From: Prevotella sp.
GTDB lineage: Bacteria > Bacteroidota > Bacteroidia > Bacteroidales > Bacteroidaceae
NCBI GenBank assembly: GCA_017642485.1
Contig: JAGCPC010000009.1
Coordinates: 1-49,875, forward strand
Reading direction: 5' to 3'
DNA: 49,875 bases
Shown: positions 24,042 through 33,353 of the stretch, piece after piece
Layout of the letters: the number at the start of each line of letters is the position of its first letter
Numbering within the stretch: the first letter of the stretch is position 1
Notes under the pieces: generated by a model
Databases searched by the model: none
The model's input: the letters and a program-made list of their open reading frames with translations, nothing else
What the model was told of the DNA's origin: nothing
Position numbers and translations under genes: made by a program

Positions 24042-25826
24042 ATGAACAAAATCGACCTCGCATGGCACATAATATCCAACACTGATACGCACCTGTTTCT
24101 TACCGGCAAGGCGGGAACAGGTAAAACAACGTTCCTGCGCAGGTTAAAAGATACATTGCCAAAGCGTATGGTTGTGCTTGCACCAACAGGCATAGCAGCC
24201 ATTAACGCTGGAGGTTCCACAATACACTCCTTCTTTCAATTTGGCTTCGGTCCTCTGCCTCCTGGCACAAAGCGCGAGAGAAAGTATCAATTTCGCAAAC
24301 AAAAAATACAACTCATACGTTCACTTGACCTGATTGTAATCGACGAAATAAGCATGGTGCGCGCTGATGTACTCGATGCTATTGATGAGACTCTGCGTCA
24401 ATATCGCGATCGCTCACTACCTTTCGGTGGCGTACAAATGTTACTCATAGGCGACATGCAGCAGTTGGCGCCAGTAGCTCGCGACGAAGAATGGCAATTG
24501 CTGAGTCCTTACTACTCCACACCATATTTCTTTTCGTGCCATGTATTACAAAACGCCAATTTCGTCACAATCGAACTGGAGCATGTGTACAGGCAGTCTG
24601 ATGCGCAATTTATAGATATACTGAACCAAGTACGCGACAATACCATCACTGATGCCTCACTTGCAAAACTCAATGAACACTATCAGCCCAACTTTATTCC
24701 ACCAAAGAAGATCGGATATGTCAGACTCTGTACACACAACAGGCAAGCAGATGCCATAAACGATCGTGAACTGCAAGCTCTACGCACTGATGAATATAGT
24801 TTTATAGCAGACATTGATGGCGATTTCCCAGAGATGTCATACCCTACGGAGAAAATATTGCGGTTGAAGGATGGTGCACAAGTGATGTTTGTAAAAAATG
24901 ACTCTTCGTTGGACAAGGAATACTATAACGGCATGATAGGCGAAGTAATCAGATTTGACGAACGCAACCTTATCCATGTGAAATGCGCTGAAACTGGTAA
25001 AGTCATCAAAGTAGGCCGTGAGCAATGGAAAAATACCCGCTATACACTTGACAAAGACAGCAAAGACATATTCGAGGAAACAGTGGGAACCTTTGAACAG
25101 TACCCACTAAAGGCCGCATGGGCCATCACTGTGCACAAGAGCCAAGGACTCACTTTTGATCATGCCATCATCGATGTTCAACATTCCTTCGCCCACGGAC
25201 AAACTTACGTAGCTTTGTCTAGATGCAAAAATCTGGAGGGATTAGTGCTCAGTTCTCCTATACCACGTCATGCCATCATCAACGACAGAGCCGTAGAGCA
25301 ATTCTATAATGACCCACGACACCAGGAGCCCGATGACAAGTCGCTCATGTATATGGAGAAACAGTTTCTCACGCACACTATAGACAAACTCTTTTCCCTT
25401 CAACCGTTACGTCAAGGCATCAATGACACCTTACGTTTCCTGCGCGAACACTTCTACGCACAGATGCCCAAGACGTATGCAAAGTGGCAAGAGGCAAGCG
25501 AAAGACTCAAACCGCTAGAGGATGTAGCAAAATCATTTCACAACCAATACTACTCACTCATCATAAGAGACGAAAAAGACATTCTTCAAGAACGCTTGAT
25601 GAAAGGTGCAGCATACTTTGAAGAACAACTGTTATTCATACGCATATTGCTTAAGGCCACAATACTCAACAGCGATAGCAAAACTATACGTAACAAGCGT
25701 GATGAAATAATAGGAAATATAACAAGCCAATATAAATTAAAAATTCAGTTACTTCACTATGTGGCACACAATGGTTTTAATCTTCAGGACTATCTTAAGA
25801 CAAAATCACGATTGGTCATATCATAA
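24042..25826 (+). CDS. Pif1/RecD2-like DNA helicase
   Basis: 594 residues. Superfamily 1 helicase: Walker A GKAGTGKT (residues 22-29), Walker B and motif II IVIDEISMV, motif III GDMQQLAP, and the C-terminal AWAITVHKSQGLTFDHAIIDV followed by YVALSRCKNLEGLVLSSP (UvrD_C_2-like). A helical C-terminal extension (about 440-594) is of unclear fold. It is predicted to unwind 5'-3' at stalled forks or G-quadruplexes like Pif1. I chose ATG 24042 (MNKIDLAWH); the upstream in-frame start at 23997 overlaps DUF3078. It ends 7 nt before the next gene. Confidence 0.88.
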   Translation: MNKIDLAWHIISNTDTHLFLTGKAGTGKTTFLRRLKDTLPKRMVVLAPTGIAAINAGGSTIHSFFQFGFGPLPPGTKRERKYQFRKQKIQLIRSLDLIVIDEISMVRADVLDAIDETLRQYRDRSLPFGGVQMLLIGDMQQLAPVARDEEWQLLSPYYSTPYFFSCHVLQNANFVTIELEHVYRQSDAQFIDILNQVRDNTITDASLAKLNEHYQPNFIPPKKIGYVRLCTHNRQADAINDRELQALRTDEYSFIADIDGDFPEMSYPTEKILRLKDGAQVMFVKNDSSLDKEYYNGMIGEVIRFDERNLIHVKCAETGKVIKVGREQWKNTRYTLDKDSKDIFEETVGTFEQYPLKAAWAITVHKSQGLTFDHAIIDVQHSFAHGQTYVALSRCKNLEGLVLSSPIPRHAIINDRAVEQFYNDPRHQEPDDKSLMYMEKQFLTHTIDKLFSLQPLRQGINDTLRFLREHFYAQMPKTYAKWQEASERLKPLEDVAKSFHNQYYSLIIRDEKDILQERLMKGAAYFEEQLLFIRILLKATILNSDSKTIRNKRDEIIGNITSQYKLKIQLLHYVAHNGFNLQDYLKTKSRLVIS

Positions 25827-25833
25827 ATACAAT

Positions 25834-26550
25834 ATGAGAACACTACTGTATATCATAGTAATCTGCTGCATCGTAGGATGTAGCAAAGACAATAACGCAA
25901 ACAAGAATGCTAATGCGAACAAAATACTAAAGGAGGAAAATACAACAAACGCTCCTGTAAAAATTGCCATATTACCAGTAGAAGAATGCCTGCCACTCTA
26001 CGTGGCGGAGCACCTAGGCTTACTTGACTCGCTTCATGCTAATGTGACACTCTTTAAATATGGCGCTCTGTCAGAATGTCGTTCCGCCATATTACAACAC
26101 AAAGCAGATGTGACAATTAACGACTCAGCACTACGATACCACTTCCTAACCTCACAAAAAGCTCGTATACACCGTATTGCACAACTCTCAGACAAAGTGA
26201 TAGCAGCCGATAGTAAGGGATACTCGTACAACATGGCAAGAACGGCAATAGATTCATTACTCAACAAAAAACGGCACGTATTCATAATACAGGTAGAAGA
26301 TATTAATATACGCACCAAAATGCTCATAAGTGGTAATGTCGATGCTGCACTTCTCCCAGAACCACATGCCTCACATGCATTAAAAGCTGGAGCCTATGAA
26401 ATTATCTTGTCTAAAAATAATACACAGAACGACACATTGGCACGTTCTTTGCTCACAAAGTATGTCCCGCGACTCGAACGCTATCTCATCATAGCACGTG
26501 ATTCGCTAAAAATGTATGGCAAAGACAATTATCTTTATCTTTTGAAATGA
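25834..26550 (+). CDS. Lipoprotein with periplasmic binding protein (type 2) fold
   Basis: 238 residues. The signal is MRTLLYIIVICCIVGC, with a lipobox before Cys16, so it is a membrane-anchored lipoprotein. A low-complexity Asn/Ala/Lys linker follows (about 17-40), then a substrate-binding-like domain: KIAILPVEECLPLYVAEHLGLLD resembles the NMT1/THI5/SsuA group, with MLISGNVDAALLPEPHASHALKAGA near 175-195. No ABC permease or ATPase lies beside it, so it may be an orphan binding protein or sensor. The start at 25834 is the Met that gives a signal peptide. Confidence 0.77.
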   Translation: MRTLLYIIVICCIVGCSKDNNANKNANANKILKEENTTNAPVKIAILPVEECLPLYVAEHLGLLDSLHANVTLFKYGALSECRSAILQHKADVTINDSALRYHFLTSQKARIHRIAQLSDKVIAADSKGYSYNMARTAIDSLLNKKRHVFIIQVEDINIRTKMLISGNVDAALLPEPHASHALKAGAYEIILSKNNTQNDTLARSLLTKYVPRLERYLIIARDSLKMYGKDNYLYLLK

Positions 26551-26593
26551 AGACTTCTGTTCTTCTATATTTCAAATTTCAATATGCAAACCA

Positions 26594-28624
26594 ATGGATA
26601 CTCTACACCTTATATATAACGGGCAGTTTATAGATGCTATCAATGCCATGACTGGAATGGCAGCAAAATATACTAACGAGAACTTCCACGAACGTCTCGA
26701 ATCACTGCGTTACGAATTTCTTATGATGCAGGATTATTTCACTCGTGGCATTAATGATCCACGACGTAATGAAATTTACCGCACCTTAAGAGGAAAACTT
26801 ATCAATCTCAACTACGATCTGCAAGTTTATGAAACTCTGCGACAGGCTCCTATGATAAAGCCATGGATGTCGCACGTAAAACAGATGGACACAACCATAG
26901 ACTCGCTGTTACAAGCCGACAAAGACTATGCATTTTACGCTGTCCTCACTTCTTATCACTGGCGCAAAGAGGATACCGATGATTGGGTGCAATGCTACAC
27001 CAACACCTCTACATTCTCTGCCAGCCACTACATACTTCTGGCTGCACTTACGATGAGTGCTATGGAGCATTTCTCCAAGCAAAAGACACTTTGCCTTGCA
27101 CGCATATACAACGGTGTACACGATGCAACACTGCGTCAACAAGCCTTTGTCGGTTGTATGCTTGCACTTACCATGGATCGCAATGCTGTAAACAACAAAA
27201 AACGTGATGAGGTGCTAAGTGAACTCTTCGCATCAGACGACACCCGGAAGGCTGTCATAGAAATGCAAATTCAACTCATAAAATGCACACAGGCTGACAC
27301 CGATGCTACAAAAATCAATGAGTCAATCATGCCTGAAATCATGAAAAACCAGCCATTCATCATAACACGTAATGGCATAGTGGAACGTGATGAGGACAGC
27401 AACGACTGCGACAGCGACAGTAAGATTGACGAAATGGAAAAGAATATACTAAAAGTGCAGAAGATGCAACAACAGGGTTCCGACATATTTTTCGGAGGTT
27501 TCAAGCAGATGAAGCGCTATCCATTCTTCAACAAGGTTTCAAACTGGTTTACACCTTTCGACATTAATCACCCCGAACTCAAAGAGGTCAAGCAAAAGTT
27601 GCATGGAAGTAAATTTCTTGAAAGAGTAATCAAACAAGGACCATTCTGCAATTCCGACAAATACTCCTTTATTTTCGCTATGAACGACGTCATAGGACAG
27701 TTCTCCGACAAGATACGTTCCCTTATGGAAGAAGGAGAGCTCGGTCCAATAGGCATGCATACCAACCCAGAAGAAGTACTGGAACCAACATACATACGTC
27801 GTCAGTATCTACAGGACCTCTTCAGATTCTACTCTATTAACCCTTTGGGCAAGACGCTTAGTAGTCCTTTCAAAGATGCCGAGGATTTTGAAACTTGGTT
27901 AATATGCCTCGACTATATGACTACACAGCAGCTAATCGAGATAGGAAGATACCTCATCAAGAAGAAGTACCTACACGCTCTCGAGGACATTATCAACTGC
28001 TACCCTAACCAAGACGAGGTAGAACTAGACTATCTCTCAGGAGAGCTACTACTCTATGAAGCTGCTTATAGCGATGCGATAGAATATTACAACTCATACC
28101 TTCAAGAGCATCCAAATCACCAGCCGTCTCTACGAGGTATAGCAAAAGCATACTACTCTATCGGTGACTATGGCAAAGCATCATTTTACTATGACGCATT
28201 GCGCACTTTGCAACCCGACAGAGTGGCATATTCCCTAAATTTCTGTATGTCGATGGTCAAAGACGGGCAGGCATCAGAAATAATCAATGAACTCTACCGC
28301 CTCAATTTCGAAAATCCTGAGAATCACGCCATAAGCAACACATTGGGATGGGCTTTGCTATATGCAGAGAAGCCAGATAAAGCTCTAAGTATTTACGAAA
28401 AGATGCCGCAAGAGATCATAACACACGACCTCTCCACATATCTCAACTATGTATATGCATACTTTGTTACGCAGTTTAAACTGCCACAGCTCCGTTTATC
28501 ACAAACGGAAACAGGGTCACCAGATAGCGCAACTCTACTTGAAGAGATGCGTCAAGATGCTGACATGCTACGCATTTATGGAATAGGCGAGACTGAAATT
28601 ACTATTATGGCACACTCTTTGTAA
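26594..28624 (+). CDS. TPR-repeat protein upstream of clpC
   Basis: 676 residues, no signal peptide or TM, predicted cytoplasmic and largely alpha-helical. The C-terminal third (about 460-640) has tetratricopeptide-like repeats, for example AAYSDAIEYYNSYLQEHPNH, AYYSIGDYGKASFYYDAL and GWALLYAEKPDKALSIYEKM. A charged insert near 265-290 (DEDSNDCDSDSKIDEME) lies in the middle. I do not recognise an enzyme domain. It is in the same reading frame as clpC and separated from it only by its TAA and 54 nt, and it may act as adaptor or substrate-presenting partner of that unfoldase (inference). Confidence 0.8.
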   Translation: MDTLHLIYNGQFIDAINAMTGMAAKYTNENFHERLESLRYEFLMMQDYFTRGINDPRRNEIYRTLRGKLINLNYDLQVYETLRQAPMIKPWMSHVKQMDTTIDSLLQADKDYAFYAVLTSYHWRKEDTDDWVQCYTNTSTFSASHYILLAALTMSAMEHFSKQKTLCLARIYNGVHDATLRQQAFVGCMLALTMDRNAVNNKKRDEVLSELFASDDTRKAVIEMQIQLIKCTQADTDATKINESIMPEIMKNQPFIITRNGIVERDEDSNDCDSDSKIDEMEKNILKVQKMQQQGSDIFFGGFKQMKRYPFFNKVSNWFTPFDINHPELKEVKQKLHGSKFLERVIKQGPFCNSDKYSFIFAMNDVIGQFSDKIRSLMEEGELGPIGMHTNPEEVLEPTYIRRQYLQDLFRFYSINPLGKTLSSPFKDAEDFETWLICLDYMTTQQLIEIGRYLIKKKYLHALEDIINCYPNQDEVELDYLSGELLLYEAAYSDAIEYYNSYLQEHPNHQPSLRGIAKAYYSIGDYGKASFYYDALRTLQPDRVAYSLNFCMSMVKDGQASEIINELYRLNFENPENHAISNTLGWALLYAEKPDKALSIYEKMPQEIITHDLSTYLNYVYAYFVTQFKLPQLRLSQTETGSPDSATLLEEMRQDADMLRIYGIGETEITIMAHSL

Positions 28625-28678
28625 GCTATACGTAAAAATTTAGATATTTCTAACGTACTACACATCTCTATCATAAAT

Positions 28679-30766
28679 ATGAAATACGAAAAGATAAAAG
28701 CCATAAACCTCTCTGACGATGAAGAGGAGTATGAAGATACTATCGACGGTGAGTCCGTTGACTCTGCCACCACACAAGAGAGTGGCGACACAAAGAAATC
28801 ATCATCCAAGACACCTACAATCAATCGTTTCTCTCTTGACCTCACCAAAGCTGCTGAAGAAGGAAAACTTGACCCTGTAGTAGGACGCGAGCGAGAGATA
28901 CAACGTTTGCAGGAGATACTATGTCGTCGCAAAAAGAACAATCCTATTCTCATCGGTGAGCCTGGCGTTGGTAAAAGCGCCATTGTTGAGGGATTGGCAC
29001 AGATGATAGCAGACAAACGTGTCTCACCCATTCTGCACAACAAACGTCTTGTATCGCTCGACATGGCCGGGATGGTGGCGGGTACAAAATATCGTGGACA
29101 GTTTGAGGAGCGCATCAAGAACCTCATCAAAGAACTCGAGAATAATAAAGATATCATCATCTTTATTGATGAAATACATACCATCATCGGTGCTGGTGGG
29201 GCAAGTGGTTCCATGGATGCCGCTAATATGCTCAAACCAGCACTTGCAAGAGGTGCCATACAGTGCATCGGTGCTACAACCCTTGACGAATATCGCAAAT
29301 CTATAGAGAAAGACGGAGCTCTTGAACGACGTTTCCAGAAAATCATCGTCGAACCTTCCACTCCTGATGAAACCATGCAAATTCTCACGAATATCCGTGA
29401 GCGTTATGAGCGACATCATCATGTCATATATTCTGAAGATGCGCTACACGCATGTGTCAAATTGACACAACGTTACATCACGGATAGAGCCTTTCCTGAC
29501 AAAGCAATTGACGCTCTCGATGAGGTAGGAGCACGCATACACTTACACCATGCTGACATTCCTGTTGATATCACAGACCTCGAGACCGAAATAAAAATCA
29601 TGAAGGACAACAAGCTGCAAGCAGTGCAGAACCAAAATTTCGAACTCGCAGCGAGCTATCGTGATCAGCAGCAGAAACTGGAAGACCAACTTTCGGAGAT
29701 TACACGCAGATGGAGCGAGGGTAGCACCGGAGACCGCGAGACAGTCACTGTTGATGACGTTGCTGATGTTGTCGCAATGATGACGGGCATACCTGTACAA
29801 CGCGTTGCAGAATCAGAGGGCGAACGCCTTCGAGGCATGGCCAGCAAACTCAAACAGGAAGTAATAGCTCAAGACAAAGCCATCGAAAAAATGGTTAAGG
29901 CGATACAACGTAACCGTGTAGGGCTACACGATCCTAATCACCCCATAGGTGTATTCATGTTCCTCGGCCCTACAGGCGTAGGCAAGACACATCTTGCGAA
30001 AAAACTCGCAGAAGAGATGTTTGGCACAACAGATTCTCTCATACGTATTGATATGAGTGAATACGCTGAAGCATTCAACACCTCTCGACTTGTAGGAGCT
30101 CCTCCTGGCTACGTAGGTTATGAAGAGGGAGGACAACTCACCGAACGTGTGCGCCGCAAACCATATTCAATAGTACTCCTCGATGAGATAGAAAAGGCTA
30201 ACAGCACAGTCTTCAATATACTTCTTCAAGTGCTTGACGAAGGCAGACTTACCGATGGCAATGGTCGCCTTGTAGATTTCCGCAATACTATCATCATCAT
30301 GACCAGTAATGCTGGCACGCGTCAACTCAAAGAGTTTGCACATGGAGTAGGTTTCAATGCTGCAGGCAGCAATTTTAAGGAAGGTATAGTAAACGATAAG
30401 GACAAGGAATACGCAAGATCTATCATACAGAAGAGTCTATCCAAGCAATTCGCCCCAGAGTTTTTGAATCGTCTCGACGAGATCATCACTTTCGACCAAC
30501 TTGACCTTGATGCTATCAAACAAATCATTGATATAGAACTCCGCGGATTGTATAAACGTGTTGAAGACATGGGCTATCACTTAACAATCACACCCGAGGT
30601 CAAAGAAACTGTCGCTAAAAAGGGCTATGATATACAATATGGTGCACGTCCCCTAAAGCGTGCCATACAGAATTATATTGAGGACATAGTATGTGAGCGC
30701 ATACTCTCAAACGAATTGCCTCTCGGTTCTGAGATTCTAATAGATAATATTGAACAGACAGTTTAA
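28679..30766 (+). CDS. clpC: ClpC-type AAA+ unfoldase lacking the N-domain
   Basis: 695 residues, against roughly 830-850 for full-length ClpC. It begins with a charged linker (about 1-45), then D1 with Walker A GEPGVGKSA (93-101) and IIIFIDEIHTIIGAGGASG, a UVR-like middle region (about 315-345), and D2 with GPTGVGKT (430-437), LLDEIEKAN and sensor motifs. The GVGF loop (556-559) is the ClpP-docking type. The two N-terminal helical repeats that recruit adaptors are absent. The frame stays open upstream of the ATG for 18 codons to the stop of the TPR gene. It ends in a strong bidirectional terminator. Confidence 0.93.
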   Translation: MKYEKIKAINLSDDEEEYEDTIDGESVDSATTQESGDTKKSSSKTPTINRFSLDLTKAAEEGKLDPVVGREREIQRLQEILCRRKKNNPILIGEPGVGKSAIVEGLAQMIADKRVSPILHNKRLVSLDMAGMVAGTKYRGQFEERIKNLIKELENNKDIIIFIDEIHTIIGAGGASGSMDAANMLKPALARGAIQCIGATTLDEYRKSIEKDGALERRFQKIIVEPSTPDETMQILTNIRERYERHHHVIYSEDALHACVKLTQRYITDRAFPDKAIDALDEVGARIHLHHADIPVDITDLETEIKIMKDNKLQAVQNQNFELAASYRDQQQKLEDQLSEITRRWSEGSTGDRETVTVDDVADVVAMMTGIPVQRVAESEGERLRGMASKLKQEVIAQDKAIEKMVKAIQRNRVGLHDPNHPIGVFMFLGPTGVGKTHLAKKLAEEMFGTTDSLIRIDMSEYAEAFNTSRLVGAPPGYVGYEEGGQLTERVRRKPYSIVLLDEIEKANSTVFNILLQVLDEGRLTDGNGRLVDFRNTIIIMTSNAGTRQLKEFAHGVGFNAAGSNFKEGIVNDKDKEYARSIIQKSLSKQFAPEFLNRLDEIITFDQLDLDAIKQIIDIELRGLYKRVEDMGYHLTITPEVKETVAKKGYDIQYGARPLKRAIQNYIEDIVCERILSNELPLGSEILIDNIEQTV

Positions 30767-30808
30767 AGTATAAAGGAGCGCAGAAAATTCTGCGCTCCTT
30801 TATACTTT
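30765..30808. terminator. Bidirectional terminator between clpC and the GH25 gene
   Basis: AAAGTATAAAGGAGCGCAGAA (30765-30785) pairs perfectly with 30788-30808, a 21-bp stem with a GC-rich centre and A/T-rich base. It overlaps the clpC stop codon and serves the converging minus-strand gene as well. Confidence 0.88.
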
Positions 30809-30821
30809 ATGACTGTATTCT

Positions 30822-31634
30822 CTATTCTTCTGTTTTTATACATAGCTGCTTAAGATCATAATAGGAACCATTATATATGTTGAAATCAACATACCCCCTA
30901 ATTCCTGAGACTTTGCCAGCATCTGTATGCTGCCAAAATTTCCAATCTCCCTTATACTCCATCTTTTCTACGTAATAGTGAGCTATCCAATACGGATAGT
31001 CATTAAAACGATTGTCGGAGAGATATTGCTCCTTGAACTTATAATAGGTATAAATTATAGGCTTCACATGATAGCGATCTTCTACAATATGTAACCATGT
31101 TAATACATCACGTTGAAACTCCTCTACACTCTTTCCTGTAGGCATGTGCTCCACATCAAGTATGGGAGGTAAATCTCCTCCTTCCAACTTGACCTCGGAC
31201 AGGAAGTGTTGTGCTTGGCTACGTGCGGACGATTTCGTACTATAGAAGTGATAAGCTCCACGTATAAACCCATACTCACGCGCTTGATAGAAATTATCTT
31301 TAAAATTCTCATCTATCATGGTAGCACCCTCCGTAGCCTTGACAATAACAAAACGTATTGGATCCTTGTTTATCATAGCATTGCGCAGTGCCATCCAATC
31401 AATATCTCCTTGATAGTGCGAAATATCTATGCCTTGAATCTCATACCCCTCAGGATAGCTGGCATCGCCGTAAAGAGCACGCCAACGGAATCCGGTAGGA
31501 CCTACAAAAAAATAGTAGAATACGGCAACATAGACTATCGCAACAAGAAAACCTCCCAACCACCATTTGGGAGAAATATGCTTCCTGTGAAATGATGACC
31601 GGGAGTTACGTCTATGTCGTGCGTTACTTGTCAA
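30822..31634 (-). CDS. Membrane-anchored GH25 lysozyme
   Basis: 270 residues. A basic N-terminus (NARHRRNSRSSFHRKH) and one TM helix (about 25-44) anchor the chain; the rest is periplasmic. The GH25 domain (about 65-262) contains GIDISHYQGDIDW, FVIVKATEGATMID, AYHFYS, ILDVEHM (acidic pair) and FWQHTDAGKVSGIRGYVDFN, all family markers of muramidases. The start is TTG at 31634, 2 nt after the stop of the DUF3127 gene; there is no ATG before residue 81. Co-transcription with DUF3127 is likely. Confidence 0.9.
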   Translation of the reverse strand: MTSNARHRRNSRSSFHRKHISPKWWLGGFLVAIVYVAVFYYFFVGPTGFRWRALYGDASYPEGYEIQGIDISHYQGDIDWMALRNAMINKDPIRFVIVKATEGATMIDENFKDNFYQAREYGFIRGAYHFYSTKSSARSQAQHFLSEVKLEGGDLPPILDVEHMPTGKSVEEFQRDVLTWLHIVEDRYHVKPIIYTYYKFKEQYLSDNRFNDYPYWIAHYYVEKMEYKGDWKFWQHTDAGKVSGIRGYVDFNIYNGSYYDLKQLCIKTEE

Positions 31635-31636
31635 AA

Positions 31637-32041
31637 TTAGAATGGGAGATTATCTGGACTGTCGCTATTATCGTCAACAGACTCTGCTGTAGCATCAGAA
31701 ACCGCCGCATTAGGTGCAGACATTGGTACTGGTTGAGGTGCATCGACAGCTGCTGAAGGACTTTGAGTTGCATCAATTTGGCGAACGTCAAAAGCTCTGA
31801 TAGAATTAAACCAACGACCATTATATTCACGTGCATCAATATCAAATGCAACAAGAACAGTCTGCCCTATCTGTATATTGAAACGTTGCAAACGATCTGC
31901 TCCAAACACATCAAACACCATCTTGCGTGGATATTGTGAATCAATTGTTTCAAGTACGAATTCCTGTACTTTCCACTCACCTCGTGCACTTACTCCAGAA
32001 CGCTCTGGGAGAACAGCAATAATCTTACCTTGTAATTCCAT
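31637..32041 (-). CDS. DUF3127 protein with an SSB-like acidic tip
   Basis: 134 residues. The N-terminal DUF3127 domain (about 1-92) is a predicted OB-fold with MELQGKIIAVLPERSGVSARGEW, KMVFDVFGADRL and FDIDAREYNGRWFNSIRAFDV. A disordered Pro/Ala/Ser tail follows and the chain ends DNSDSPDNLPF. That ending resembles the tip of SSB (here KDDDTVIPF), suggesting it shares partners with SSB or binds nucleic acid (inference). The family is widespread in Bacteroidetes without a known role. It is divergent from dnaN. Confidence 0.85.
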   Translation of the reverse strand: MELQGKIIAVLPERSGVSARGEWKVQEFVLETIDSQYPRKMVFDVFGADRLQRFNIQIGQTVLVAFDIDAREYNGRWFNSIRAFDVRQIDATQSPSAAVDAPQPVPMSAPNAAVSDATAESVDDNSDSPDNLPF

Positions 32042-32127
32042 ATTATATTAATAAAAGTTATAGTTTATTTTTTTGTTTTGCGAAATTACAAAAAAAGTAG
32101 CGAAACAAGAAATTTTTCGATTGTTTT

Positions 32128-32159
32128 TTTGTCTGTATTAGTTTTTTTTTATATATTTG
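32128..32159 (+). promoter_or_regulatory. Promoter of the dnaN operon
   Basis: TTTG (32128-32131), 20 nt, TATATTTG (32152-32159). The start would be near 32166, giving a leader of about 40 nt before the dnaN ATG at 32207. Confidence 0.7.
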
Positions 32160-32206
32160 CATCTGAATTTTTCAACAAACATTATATAATAATACTATAA
32201 CCCGAA

Positions 32207-33334
32207 ATGACCTTTACTCTATCATCTTCAGTACTAAGCAACAAGTTAGGACAACTTGCTAAAGTGATAAATTCAAAGAACTCTCTATCTATCCTGGATA
32301 GCTTCTTGTTTGAAATCGCTGACAACCAACTAACGTTAACTGCCAGCGACAATACTAACATGATGAAATTGTTCGTTGATTTGAACAGTTGCGACGGACA
32401 GGGTTCTTTCTGCATTCCCACGCGAATAATGCTTAATGCTGTGAAGGAGTTAGCAGAGCAACCTTTGATTTTCGAAGTTAACGAAAATGACAATAGCATT
32501 AAGGTAATATACCAAAATGGATCATACTCCATTATGGGCCAAAGCGCCGATAATTATCCAAGCATGCAGCAGATGCCGGAGGGATATACCGAAACACAAT
32601 TGCCTACTAGTTCTCTTGCAAACAACATCCAGCGTACATTGTTTGCCACAGCTAACGATGAGTTGCGCATGGTAATGAACGGCATATATTTTGATCTCAA
32701 GGAAGATAGCATGAACTTAGTGGCAAGCGATGGCCACAAAATGGTAAGAAATATGCTACTTGCATGCAAGACTGATGTACCTGCATCTTTCATCCTGCCA
32801 AAGAAACCTGCGGGGCTGCTACGCAGTGTTCTGTCAACTGATGACGAAAGCATGGTAACGATAAAGTTCAACAATAATACTGCAGAGATCGTATTCTCAA
32901 ATGGAGTCCTATCATGTCGCCTTATAGAGGGACGCTACCCGAATTACGCCTCAGTAATACCTACCGACAACCCAAATATTGTCACTATTGACCGTAAATC
33001 GATGCTGAGTGCATTACGCAGAGTGCAGCAATTTGCCAGCGAGAGCACACAACTTGTGAAACTGCGCTTGGAAATGAACAATCTACAACTCACATCTGAG
33101 GACATAGACTTTGCAACCAGTGCTCAGGAGAATGTAATATGTGAATATGGTGGTGTACCAATGAGCATAGGTTTCAAGGGTAGTGTACTAGTAGATATAC
33201 TCAACAATCTGAATAGCGAAGAAGTAATAATAGAACTTGCAGACCCAAGTCGAGCAGGAGTAATACGTCCAGCAGAGCAACCCGAGAATGAAGATATACT
33301 GATGCTCATCATGCCAATGCTACTTAATGACTAA
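32207..33334 (+). CDS. dnaN: DNA polymerase III subunit beta (sliding clamp)
   Basis: 375 residues, with three clamp domains of about 120 residues each. Recognisable points are LGQLAKVINSKNSLSILDSFLFEI at the start, VASDGHKMVRNMLL in domain 2, ILPKKPAGLLRSVL and CRLIEGRYPNYASVIP, and the end RPAEQPENEDILMLIMPMLL, where the C-terminal hydrophobic cleft lies. It forms a ring dimer that tethers polymerase III to DNA. The gene opens the operon dnaN-exonuclease-DUF4835-recN-engB and is not next to dnaA here. Confidence 0.97.
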   Translation: MTFTLSSSVLSNKLGQLAKVINSKNSLSILDSFLFEIADNQLTLTASDNTNMMKLFVDLNSCDGQGSFCIPTRIMLNAVKELAEQPLIFEVNENDNSIKVIYQNGSYSIMGQSADNYPSMQQMPEGYTETQLPTSSLANNIQRTLFATANDELRMVMNGIYFDLKEDSMNLVASDGHKMVRNMLLACKTDVPASFILPKKPAGLLRSVLSTDDESMVTIKFNNNTAEIVFSNGVLSCRLIEGRYPNYASVIPTDNPNIVTIDRKSMLSALRRVQQFASESTQLVKLRLEMNNLQLTSEDIDFATSAQENVICEYGGVPMSIGFKGSVLVDILNNLNSEEVIIELADPSRAGVIRPAEQPENEDILMLIMPMLLND

Positions 33335-33353
33335 CACCTCACATAGTTAAGGT

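Noticed and set aside
28576..29388. 270-residue minus-strand frame inside clpC
   Set aside because: Shadow of the clpC codons (Ser/Met/Arg-rich, no domain); clpC is unmistakable on the plus strand.
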